Positions 8,487 through 16,831 of a DNA stretch of 64,000 bases are shown here, piece by piece. A program made the position numbers and the translations under genes. The stretch comes from an uncultured Acidobacteriota bacterium. GTDB lineage: Bacteria; Acidobacteriota; Terriglobia; Terriglobales; Acidobacteriaceae. The notes under the pieces were generated by a model. The model saw nothing but the letters and a program-made list of their open reading frames with translations, made no database searches and was not told the DNA's origin. The first letter of the stretch is position 1. Every line of letters starts with the position of its first letter. The stretch lies in assembly GCA_903832055.1 (NCBI GenBank), contig CAILAC010000002.1, positions 1 to 64,000 on the forward strand, given 5' to 3'.

Positions 8487-10769
8487 ATGGCAAGTGAAGC
8501 TTACGCTCCATCGAGCAGCGCGGCGAAACTCGACTACAGCCTGACAGGTGTGAACGCGAGGCTTGCCATTGAGAAGGGCCTTGCCGAAGCCGACTGGTAC
8601 CAGTGTCCCGTCGAGCGTGACGCGATGCGCCAGCTTCTGGAGAGGCGCGACGCACCGGCGATTCGCGATACCGTTTTGTGGTTTGCGCTCATCTTCGCCA
8701 GTGGCTACACGGTCTACGCGCTCTGGGGCACCTACTGGGCTGTATTCCCCTATCTCATCTACAGCGTGCTTTACGCTTCAACGTCCGATTCGCGCTGGCA
8801 CGAGAGCGGGCATGGCACGGCTTTTCGTACCGATTGGCTCAATTATGCGCTCTATGAAATCGCCTCATTCATGGTGATGCGCGAGTCGACGGTCTGGCGC
8901 TGGAGTCACAACCGCCACCATAGTGACACCATCATCGTGGGCCGTGACCCTGAGATCGCTGTTCCCCGGCCGCCAGATATTGCTGCAATGATCAAGGGCT
9001 TCTTCAACCTTCACGTTTATCGGAAGTATTTCAGCAGGATTTGTCTTCACTCACTCGGCAGGATGGCCGACGAGGAAAGGACATACATCCCGGAGATGGA
9101 GTTTTCGGCTGTCTACCTTCGCGCGCGCATCTATGTCCTCATTTACGGCTCAGTGATTGGGCTGGCCATCTATTCCAGATCGCTTCTTCCCTTGATGTTT
9201 GTGGGATTCACCAACTTCTTCGGGTCATGGCTTCTCTCGGTATACGGCCTTACACAGCACACCGGACTTGCCGAAAATGTCCTCGATCACCGTCTGAATT
9301 GCCGGACAGTCTATATGGGGGCGATCAATCGGTATCTCTACTGGAACATGAATTATCACGTTGAGCACCACATGTTCCCTCTCGTTCCCTACCACGCACT
9401 TCCCAGGCTGCATGCTGCGGTGAAACAAGATTGCCCGATGCCCTACCCGAGTCTTTTGGGTGCATGGCGAGAGATTATCCCGACCGTCCTCAGACAAGTT
9501 AGGGATCCAGCCTTCCACGTAAAGCGCAGGATTCCGCCTCCCACCCCCGCATCGCCCACTTTGGTCCACACTTCAAATGCTGCAGCGGACCCAGATGGTT
9601 GGGCGGATGTTTGCCCTGCAAAGGAACTCCGAGCCTCCGACATCGTGCGATTTGACCACGGCCTCAAAACCTACGCCATCTATAGAACCGGAGAGGGGAA
9701 GCTCTACGCAACGGACGGAGTTTGCACGCATGGCAACACGCATCTCTCGAATGGCCTCGTGATTCAGAACATGATTGAGTGCCCCAAGCACAACGGGCGA
9801 TTCAATCTCGCAGACGGCTCGCCCGCTCGCGCGCCCATCTGCCGTGGACTCACAACCTATCCTGTCGAAGAGCGTGCCGGGCGAATTGTTCTCAAGGTAT
9901 CGAGTCCGGCAGGAAGCGGCGCTCGCCCCCAGCAAGCATACCGCTTTCGCGTTGTGAGCAATCAGAGTGTGGCTACCTTTATCAAGGAACTCGTTCTGGA
10001 ACCACTCGATATCACCGAGCCCCTTGTCTTCACACCCGGCGATTATCTTCAGTTCGATATTCCGGCCTATAACCAGATACGCTTTCGAGACTTCGAAATT
10101 CCAGAACCTTTCGCGACCATCTGGAGAACGCAACACGTCTTCGATCTTGTCTCCACAAATGATGGCCCTGCCCGGCGCAACAACTACTCTCTCGCCAGCA
10201 ATCAGCGAACAGAGCGCTTGCTGCGTCTCAACGTGCGCATTGCAACGCCTCCTCCGGGCCAGGACTGCCCTCCGGGCGCAGGCTCAAGCTACATGTTCAG
10301 CCTCAGGCCCGGTGACACGGTCACGGCAATTGGTCCCTTCGGAGACTTCCATATCAAGCCCAGCCAGCGCGAAATGGTGTACATTGGCGGCGGTGCCGGC
10401 ATGGCTCCTCTGCGTGCACATCTCTCCCATCTGCTTGAAACCGAGGATTCACCGCGGCGGATCAGCTTCTGGTACGGCGCGCGCTCAAGACAGGAGATCT
10501 TTTACGAAGGCTACTTCCGAAGCCTGGCTGAAACGAACCAAAACTTCCGCTTCCATCTCGCCCTGTCTTCTCCGTTGGACGAGGACAATTGGACGGGGCA
10601 TGTCGGCTTCATTCACCAGGTCGTGCTTGAGCAGTATCTGCACAACCATCCCAGGCCAGCATCCGCAGAGTATTACCTGTGTGGCCCTCCCATGATGATC
10701 AAGGCCTGCACGAGAATGCTCGAATCAGTTGGAGTTCCAAGGCAGCAGATTGCGTACGACGAATTCTAG
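8487..10769 (+). CDS. Three-domain oxygenase: desaturase-type diiron + Rieske ferredoxin + NqrF-type reductase
   Basis: This 760-aa fusion carries a complete electron-transfer chain. Residues about 1-335 are a membrane desaturase/hydroxylase domain with the diiron His boxes HESGHGT (from 105), HNRHH (from 141) and HVEHH (from 291), and a MocD-like segment HHSDTIIVGRDPEI. Residues about 365-465 are a Rieske-type [2Fe-2S] ferredoxin (CTH at 413, CPKH at 432), like MocE. Residues about 475-760 closely resemble the FAD/NAD(P)H C-terminal part of NqrF (LNVRIATPPPG, FSLRPGD, GGGAGMAP from 634, WYGARS, EDNWTG, CGPP from 732), like MocF. In rhizobia MocD/E/F are separate proteins implicated in O-demethylating a rhizopine. 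By analogy this enzyme may hydroxylate or demethylate a sugar or cyclitol at the inner membrane. A TTG at 8457 is an alternative start. Confidence 0.85.
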   Translation: MASEAYAPSSSAAKLDYSLTGVNARLAIEKGLAEADWYQCPVERDAMRQLLERRDAPAIRDTVLWFALIFASGYTVYALWGTYWAVFPYLIYSVLYASTSDSRWHESGHGTAFRTDWLNYALYEIASFMVMRESTVWRWSHNRHHSDTIIVGRDPEIAVPRPPDIAAMIKGFFNLHVYRKYFSRICLHSLGRMADEERTYIPEMEFSAVYLRARIYVLIYGSVIGLAIYSRSLLPLMFVGFTNFFGSWLLSVYGLTQHTGLAENVLDHRLNCRTVYMGAINRYLYWNMNYHVEHHMFPLVPYHALPRLHAAVKQDCPMPYPSLLGAWREIIPTVLRQVRDPAFHVKRRIPPPTPASPTLVHTSNAAADPDGWADVCPAKELRASDIVRFDHGLKTYAIYRTGEGKLYATDGVCTHGNTHLSNGLVIQNMIECPKHNGRFNLADGSPARAPICRGLTTYPVEERAGRIVLKVSSPAGSGARPQQAYRFRVVSNQSVATFIKELVLEPLDITEPLVFTPGDYLQFDIPAYNQIRFRDFEIPEPFATIWRTQHVFDLVSTNDGPARRNNYSLASNQRTERLLRLNVRIATPPPGQDCPPGAGSSYMFSLRPGDTVTAIGPFGDFHIKPSQREMVYIGGGAGMAPLRAHLSHLLETEDSPRRISFWYGARSRQEIFYEGYFRSLAETNQNFRFHLALSSPLDEDNWTGHVGFIHQVVLEQYLHNHPRPASAEYYLCGPPMMIKACTRMLESVGVPRQQIAYDEF

Positions 10770-10780
10770 AAAGGCTGAAC

Positions 10781-11710
10781 ATGAAGAGCTTTTCAAACTT
10801 TCTCAATGACGGGTCACAGAACGCTCCGCGGCTGAGCGTCTTTCTGAATCTCGATACGCTATTCAATCTGCGTGCGGATAGCATCTGGCTCGCTTCGGAC
10901 ACGATCCGCGGATACGATCGCCTCCGCAACGATGGATTCGATGGAGTCCAGCTGACTGCAAACAATATTTCACTGGCAGGCGTTCCTCTACCCTACTGCG
11001 GCCTCGACAGAATCAATACGCCCGAGCAGGCTGACCCTATCATTGCCAGACACTCGCAAGGCGGAGATCTCTGCATCACAGTTCACGCGGGCTGGGGCCT
11101 AGAAAGCGACGACGAATCGCACCGGCTGGTCGATGCAATTCTTGCTGCAGCTGAGCGATACAAGTTCCCGGTATTCCTTGAGACCCACCGCGCCACAATC
11201 ACCCAGGATCTATGGCGAACTGTCCAGATCACCCGGAAGTTCCCGGAGATCCGCTTCAACGGAGACTTCAGCCACTACTACTGCGGCCAGGAACTTGTGT
11301 ACGGCGATTGGTCAGACAAACTCGCGTTCATGCAGCCTGTCTTCGAACGCACCGGTTTCCTGCACGGTAGAATCGCCAGCCCCGGCTGCATGCAGGTAAC
11401 GGTCGATCGCGATCTGGGGTTGCGGCCATCGCAGGCGCACGGCGACATCAATTATCTCGCCCACTTTCGCGAACTCTGGACCAGCGCGATGCTGGGCTTC
11501 CTCGGCACAGCGGTGCCCGGGGACGTGCTCATTTTCGCTCCTGAACTTCTCTCGGGCGCCAATTACTACGCGCGCATGTTTCCTGACGCCACCATGCGGC
11601 TCGTCGAGGAGTCTGACCGCTATGAGCAGGCGCTTCTTTTGAAATCTCTCGCGCTGGCATGCTTTGCCGAAGCGAAAACCCTCTTCAACACAAGCGGTAC
11701 AACAGACTGA
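10781..11710 (+). CDS. Sugar phosphate isomerase/epimerase-like TIM-barrel protein
   Basis: The protein has 309 aa from the ATG at 10781, which follows AAAGG and lies 11 bp after the oxygenase stop. It has the xylose-isomerase-like (AP endonuclease 2) TIM-barrel pattern: an early strand FDGVQLTANN, HAGWG, metal-ligand candidates in FLETHR (Glu), NGDFSHYYCG (Asp, His) and FLHGRIASPG (His), and a late FAPELL (Glu). Such enzymes isomerise, epimerise or dehydrate sugars and inositol derivatives (IolE, IolI and similar). The exact reaction cannot be read from sequence. Tight spacing to the oxygenase suggests it handles the oxygenase product. Confidence 0.75.
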   Translation: MKSFSNFLNDGSQNAPRLSVFLNLDTLFNLRADSIWLASDTIRGYDRLRNDGFDGVQLTANNISLAGVPLPYCGLDRINTPEQADPIIARHSQGGDLCITVHAGWGLESDDESHRLVDAILAAAERYKFPVFLETHRATITQDLWRTVQITRKFPEIRFNGDFSHYYCGQELVYGDWSDKLAFMQPVFERTGFLHGRIASPGCMQVTVDRDLGLRPSQAHGDINYLAHFRELWTSAMLGFLGTAVPGDVLIFAPELLSGANYYARMFPDATMRLVEESDRYEQALLLKSLALACFAEAKTLFNTSGTTD

Positions 11711-11769
11711 AATTGCAATTGAAGAGCACAGCTTGGCCAGCAGCATCAATTCAGTTCAGAGGTAAAACA

Positions 11770-13140
11770 GTGAGCCGCACCGAATCGATCAATCTGCGTT
11801 ACGTACTTTTTCTGGCCTGCACAGCCGCCCTTGGTGGTCTGCTATTTGGATTTGACATCGCGATCATCACCGGTGCGGGCCCCTTCATCACGCGCCACTT
11901 TGGTCTGAGCGATCTTGGTCTCGGATGGGCGTTCAGTTCCCTTCTATTCGGCTGCGTATTTGGCAGCTTTGCCAGCGGCCGTCTGGCAGACCGCTACGGA
12001 AGAAAGCCACTCCTTCAGATCGTGGCCGTCCTCTTTGCTCTCACTTCAATCGCGACTGCCCTCGCGCCGTCCTTCACTGCCTTCATCATCGCTCGGCTTC
12101 TGGGCGGTGTCGCCGTGGGAGGAGTATCCCTCCTTTCGCCCATGTACGTATCCGAGGTCTCGCCCCCCTCGATCCGCGGCCGCATGGGAACCCTTTACCA
12201 GATGTCGATCATCGTCGGAATCATCGTCTCCTACGGCATCAATTTCATGCTTCGCAACGCGGGGCCGGCCAACTGGCGATGGATGTTTGCCAGTGGAGTC
12301 GTTCCGTCCGCAGTCTTTCTGGCCTGCGTCCTGCTCGCTCCTGAGTCACCTCGATTCCTGGCTCTGAAAGGCAAACGCGAAGAAGCCTTCGGCCTGCTCG
12401 AGCGCATCAGTGGCAAGCAAGTCGCCCAGGCACAGGTCGCAGAGATCGAGGCTAGCCTGCACAAGAATCAGCAGAACTGGCGCGGTCTGCTGCGGCCGGG
12501 AATGAGCAGGGCTTTCTCTGTCAGCATTGGACTTGCCATCCTCATCCACTTCTCGGGAATCAACACAGTCATCGACTATGCTCCCGCCATCTTCCAGTCA
12601 GCCGGCTGGAAGGTCGATGGGGCGTTGGCGTCCACATTCCTGGTAGGCATTACGGAGTTAGTCTTCACCATCGTGTCTCTCTGGTTCATCGATAGCTATG
12701 GCCGCAAGCCTCTCTACGTGGTCGGGTCAGCAGGCATGGCACTCTGCCTGCTCGCGATGGTCTGGGCTGTCGTGACAGGCCACTTCTACGGCGGCCTCGT
12801 TCTCGTCCTCATCCTGTCTTACCTGGCATTCTTTGCCGCATGCATCGGCCCAGTATTCTGGACTCTGGTACCAGAGATTTTCCCCAATGACATTCGGGGC
12901 ATGGCGATGACTGTTCCTGTACTGGTGCAATGGGTGGCCAATGCGATCGTAGTTCTCCTCTTCCCCTATGCTTTTCACGTCATAGGGAAAGCATTTACCT
13001 TTGGCGTGCTTGCACTGATGGCAATGGCCCAGGGCGTGTTTACCCTGCTTTACGTGCCAGAAACAAAGGACAAGACGCTCGAAGAGATTGAGAAGTCCTG
13101 GAGCGATCCAGTCGTGGTCGCGGTAAGTAAGACCAACTGA
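11770..13140 (+). CDS. MFS sugar porter
   Basis: The protein has 456 aa from a GTG at 11770 preceded by AGAGG at 7-bp spacing; the upstream extension overlaps the isomerase gene and lacks a ribosome site. Twelve hydrophobic segments and all sugar-porter signatures are present: GRLADRYGRK in the 2-3 loop, ARLLGGVAVGG, PESPRFL after helix 6, IDSYGRKPLY in the 8-9 loop and the end motif VPETKDKTLEEIE. It belongs to the XylE/GLUT-type proton symporter family of the inner membrane. Being the last gene of the galM-oxygenase-isomerase run, it probably imports the sugar these enzymes act on. Confidence 0.88.
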   Translation: MSRTESINLRYVLFLACTAALGGLLFGFDIAIITGAGPFITRHFGLSDLGLGWAFSSLLFGCVFGSFASGRLADRYGRKPLLQIVAVLFALTSIATALAPSFTAFIIARLLGGVAVGGVSLLSPMYVSEVSPPSIRGRMGTLYQMSIIVGIIVSYGINFMLRNAGPANWRWMFASGVVPSAVFLACVLLAPESPRFLALKGKREEAFGLLERISGKQVAQAQVAEIEASLHKNQQNWRGLLRPGMSRAFSVSIGLAILIHFSGINTVIDYAPAIFQSAGWKVDGALASTFLVGITELVFTIVSLWFIDSYGRKPLYVVGSAGMALCLLAMVWAVVTGHFYGGLVLVLILSYLAFFAACIGPVFWTLVPEIFPNDIRGMAMTVPVLVQWVANAIVVLLFPYAFHVIGKAFTFGVLALMAMAQGVFTLLYVPETKDKTLEEIEKSWSDPVVVAVSKTN

Positions 13141-13184
13141 ATATGATCAATCCTTTCTCTCCTGAGCTCATGTATTGCAGTGAT

Positions 13185-14087
13185 TCACAACTCACGAGGT
13201 CTTGAAGCCATGGCCTCGCGCGGACCCCTTCCGTAAGCCTGCTTGAATACTTTGTAGAACTGCGCATAGCTCCCGAAGCCGGCAGCGTACACCGCTTCGG
13301 CAAGGGTCTTCTGATCAGACTGTTTGTACTCTTCGACAAATTTCGCTAACTTCAGCGAATTGCGATAGCGGCTCATCGGAATGCCCATCTGCCTTTGGAA
13401 CATGCGGCTCAGGTAGGACTTGCTCGCCCCGCAGGCTTTGGCCAGAACTTCAAGACTGCTTTCACTCTCCTCCGCGCTCAGGAGCGTGAGAGCGCGGCGC
13501 ACCACCGGATGCAGAGTTACGGCATCGCGCACCGGCTTGCCCGTCAGTTGGTATCGCCAGCAAAGCAGAAGCAGGTAGTGCAGCCCGGCGTTCAACGTGT
13601 CTGGATCGCGATGTTCAAAGCGAAACTCAGAGACGGGGCCGAAACCCGCCTCCAGATTGAGCAACTCCGCATCCAGAGAGTCCTGCATGAGCGAATCGAG
13701 AATGCTGCGAATCATCCCAAAAGACTCAACATTCAGCAGCGTGTTCAGAACACCGTCATGCTTCTGCAGGCTCTCGCGCAGATCTCCGTATAATTCGGTG
13801 CGGCAAGCTCTGCGAATCAGCGAAGGCTTGAACACTGCCACATAGAACTGCGCATTTGCAGACCGGCTGACAAGCTGATGATCCTGTCGCGGAAAAAGCC
13901 ATAGCAGGGTTCTGGGAAGAAAGGTGAAGCGGCGTCCATCAACGACGTAAGTGACCGTACCCTGCACAACCAGGTTCAACTCAAGCTCGTTGTGGTGATG
14001 GCTCTGGATCTCCTTGAGATTGCGGGTGGAATCGGCCAGATACAGCAGGCCATCGTACGTCTTCGAAAGTTTCAGATCCACCAACAT
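13185..14087 (-). CDS. AraC-family transcriptional regulator
   Basis: The protein has 300 aa. The N-terminal half is a cupin-like sensing domain (HHNELELNLVVQGTVTYVVDG), and the C-terminal 100 residues carry the double HTH of AraC/XylS proteins (SLEVLAKACGASKSYLSRMF and the second motif TLAEAVYAAGFGSYAQFYKVF with the conserved Gly-Phe-x-Ser-x-x-x-F pattern). It is convergent with the sugar porter gene (44 bp between stops) and divergent from the secreted glycosidase-like gene, with 205 bp in between. It is the obvious local regulator for both units; the inducer is presumably the imported sugar (inference). Confidence 0.9.
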   Translation of the reverse strand: MLVDLKLSKTYDGLLYLADSTRNLKEIQSHHHNELELNLVVQGTVTYVVDGRRFTFLPRTLLWLFPRQDHQLVSRSANAQFYVAVFKPSLIRRACRTELYGDLRESLQKHDGVLNTLLNVESFGMIRSILDSLMQDSLDAELLNLEAGFGPVSEFRFEHRDPDTLNAGLHYLLLLCWRYQLTGKPVRDAVTLHPVVRRALTLLSAEESESSLEVLAKACGASKSYLSRMFQRQMGIPMSRYRNSLKLAKFVEEYKQSDQKTLAEAVYAAGFGSYAQFYKVFKQAYGRGPREAMASRPREL

Positions 14088-14256
14088 GTGGGCAATATAC
14101 GATAACTATTCGTCAAGTGTCGAGAAGACATGTCCATCGACGATCAGTGATAAGGGATTGGCCGAGAATGTTCATTTACCGGGCTGCGGTTCATCAAACG
14201 TCCCTTCCCCAATAGAAGCGTGAGAACGTCCGGGCCCCAGATTCAAAGACTTAATG

Positions 14257-14270
14257 TTGCAACGTTTCAA
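14257..14270. promoter_or_regulatory. LacI-type operator-like palindrome upstream of the glycosidase-like gene
   Basis: TTGCAACGTTTCAA is a 14-bp palindrome with one mismatched pair and a central CG, the pattern typical of LacI/GalR operators. It lies 22 bp before the ATG at 14293, just upstream of the ribosome site GGAGGAAATA. No LacI-family gene is present in the window, so a distant regulator would be needed. Confidence 0.4.
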
Positions 14271-14292
14271 CGATTCAAGGCTGGAGGAAATA

Positions 14293-16695
14293 ATGAAAGC
14301 GCAGGTCAATCGCTGGCGGCTTCTTGCCCTCGTCGCAGGAACAATCATGTTGGTGTGCCTCAATTCGCGTGTGGCTGCCGCGATTGCATGTGAAAACTCT
14401 GCCCCTATGGCGACAGGCAAGCAGATCGACTCCGGTGACGTTCCGGGCGACCGCTGGATGGAAATTGACCTCTATTGGTTTGAACAGACCGACATTCCCG
14501 GCTCTGTGAGCTGCTTCTGGAATCGCTTCGCGCCCCTGTACAGCAATATCAAAGGCGACCGCGGTGTGATCCTCAACGTCGGCTGGACTGTCGGCTACAT
14601 CATGGAATGGACGGGCAATCCAGAGCAGCGGATCACACTGCCAACTGGAACCGGCCAGCAACCCTGGGTAAAGGAATCAGCGCCGCTGGCAGGGGACACT
14701 GACCAACGCAGGGGCGCATGGAAGCAGCGCTTCGCCTCGCCCACCATCGTGACGCGGCTGGGGTACGGAGCATGGACGTACGCAGACCTGCGCCGTCTCA
14801 CAGACGCCCTACGGTCCGAGGCCGCCCACCGCGGAATCGCTGGCTTCAAAGTGGGTAGCCTGGCTTACGCCTGGGACGATGCATATGGTGAAATTGCGCC
14901 CTGGGCAAAACTCCACCCAGAAGCATTCAGTACCTGGCAGTTCACCAGAGATGGACAGAAGCAGACCGGGAAGTATTTCGATCCCTCTGTCACCCTGCAC
15001 CGCGATTCCACCCGACTCGGAGGTCTGCCCAAGGGAATCCCCGAAGGATTGCCCATCCCTGACGCTTTTGCAGCTCAGTGGGGAAGCCTATCAAAGGCAG
15101 CCGGACTGGACGCGATCATGCTTCGCGACTCTTTTGGCATGCCGGTCCCGTATCAGCGAGCCGGCCCCGACGGCCTGCTCGAGCCATCTCCCGAAGCCAT
15201 CGAGAAACGCACCAGAGCGACCTCGGCGCTGATCCGTGAGACCAAGACCGCCAATCCCTCTGCAATCGTCATGATGTACTCCAACGCTGCAAGCGCCTAT
15301 GGAGACTGGCGATGCAACGGCTTCGATCTCGAACAAATTGCAAGGGAAGGGTATCTCGACGTGTGGGTGGATCAAACCTGGGCCGGGGCCTGGAATGAAG
15401 TGGGAGTACGTCACAATTCATTCTGGAACGACCCGGCTCTTGGCTGGACCTACCAGCTTGCCTACACACTCGTGCACGCCGCAATCCTTGCCGACACACA
15501 CGTCAAACACTACCCCCTGATTGAAACCTTTGACGCATGGGAGTCCTGGGACGTATTGCATACGGTACCCGACCGACTTCGCTGGGGCATATGGGCCTAT
15601 TCGCACGCCTCTGTCAAGACGCCCAAGGGAATCAAGGTTCCCGGCGGGTCATATATCTCCTGGGCTAATCAGGGAAAACGCCTCTTGAGCAGCGACGATG
15701 TGGCTTTTCTCAATTCAAACATCAGCGATGCAGTCATCGATGCGCACAACACGAAAGATGTCTACGGTCCAACAATCGTCTACGCGCGCAGCGCGGCTCA
15801 GTGGCAAGCTCAACACGCAAATCCTGATCACCATGCAAAGGAGTGGCTCGACGAGCAGGTTGGATCAGTGGTCAAATGGCCCATTCCTGTCCTGTCCGCA
15901 ACACGCATTGAGTGGCTGCCGCGGGTCGATTCCGACATGTTCCTTCTGGGGGCCGCCTCTCACCTCACCGCAGATGAAAGCAGAGAGATTCACCGGCTGG
16001 CGCGGCTTGGCACACCAATCGCGCTGATTGGCAGCCCCGGTACCGGTTTTGATGCTGCCCTGCAGGACTTGTCCAGTCTTCAAAGCGAGGGTGACAATTC
16101 TGCCCAGGCATCGGTTCTCAAAGGAACGGCTTCGAGCTACGGAGCATCCCTGGCACGCAACGTTTCAGACCAGTTTCCAATTCAGCAGGTCCTTTCAAAA
16201 AACAAAGTTGCCGTAAATGCCAGTCTCGTCTATTCCGTTGAAGGAAGCCCTGCACTGGTGATAAACCAGGGCAAGCATTCTCGCGTATTGACCTGGGACC
16301 CTCCGGAGTTCTCAGTTGAGTGGGACACGAGACTGCTCGACCTATGGCGTGGCAGTGCGGCTCCCTACGTACTGGCTGCAGGAGCAGTAAATGCCCTGCT
16401 CACAGACTCAGGCGCATTGCACGCCGCGGTCATTGATTCGAAAGAAGCGATGAACCTGACGTCGTGGCAAACCCGGGACGGCAGGATTCACCTGATGGTG
16501 GGCAACCTCGAAGAGGGCCTGAGCGACGACGCGGACGCAAGCCGCAAAGCCACCATCGAACTGCCGCTCAAATGGGGAAATCCCACCTGGAAAGCCCTCT
16601 GGTCTGGAGCAAATTTCAACCAGCAAGGCAACACCATTCACTTCAATCTTGAACAGGCTCGCTCGGCACAACTTGTTTCAGAGGGCGCGAAATAA
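14293..16695 (+). CDS. Secreted glycoside-hydrolase-like protein of unknown family
   Basis: The protein has 800 aa from the ATG at 14293 with a strong ribosome site (GGAGGAAATA). An N-terminal signal peptide is visible (LLALVAGTIMLVCLNSRVAAA). The core looks like an (alpha/beta)8 hydrolase: GVILNVGWTVGYIMEW, GIAGFKVGSLAYAWDD, GLDAIMLRDSFGMP, AIVMMYSNAAS, YLDVWVDQTWAG and HYPLIETFDAWESWD contain acidic residues at strand ends. Residues about 450-640 resemble a GATase/GH42-trimerisation-like fold (LLGAASHLTADE, GTPIALIGSPGTG), and a beta domain ends the chain. I cannot name a CAZy family. It is likely periplasmic and may release the sugar handled by the neighbouring operon. Confidence 0.6.
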   Translation: MKAQVNRWRLLALVAGTIMLVCLNSRVAAAIACENSAPMATGKQIDSGDVPGDRWMEIDLYWFEQTDIPGSVSCFWNRFAPLYSNIKGDRGVILNVGWTVGYIMEWTGNPEQRITLPTGTGQQPWVKESAPLAGDTDQRRGAWKQRFASPTIVTRLGYGAWTYADLRRLTDALRSEAAHRGIAGFKVGSLAYAWDDAYGEIAPWAKLHPEAFSTWQFTRDGQKQTGKYFDPSVTLHRDSTRLGGLPKGIPEGLPIPDAFAAQWGSLSKAAGLDAIMLRDSFGMPVPYQRAGPDGLLEPSPEAIEKRTRATSALIRETKTANPSAIVMMYSNAASAYGDWRCNGFDLEQIAREGYLDVWVDQTWAGAWNEVGVRHNSFWNDPALGWTYQLAYTLVHAAILADTHVKHYPLIETFDAWESWDVLHTVPDRLRWGIWAYSHASVKTPKGIKVPGGSYISWANQGKRLLSSDDVAFLNSNISDAVIDAHNTKDVYGPTIVYARSAAQWQAQHANPDHHAKEWLDEQVGSVVKWPIPVLSATRIEWLPRVDSDMFLLGAASHLTADESREIHRLARLGTPIALIGSPGTGFDAALQDLSSLQSEGDNSAQASVLKGTASSYGASLARNVSDQFPIQQVLSKNKVAVNASLVYSVEGSPALVINQGKHSRVLTWDPPEFSVEWDTRLLDLWRGSAAPYVLAAGAVNALLTDSGALHAAVIDSKEAMNLTSWQTRDGRIHLMVGNLEEGLSDDADASRKATIELPLKWGNPTWKALWSGANFNQQGNTIHFNLEQARSAQLVSEGAK

Positions 16696-16831
16696 ATCCG
16701 GACGAAGGGCATCGTGTCGAGTCACACGTCAGTCCCCTTCAGTCCGGCGCAAAAGCGCAACCCCCAGGGCTGAGTCCCAGCTTCGCCGCTTCATTGCGAA
16801 GCCAAATCGGCGTGCGAACATCGAATAGACA

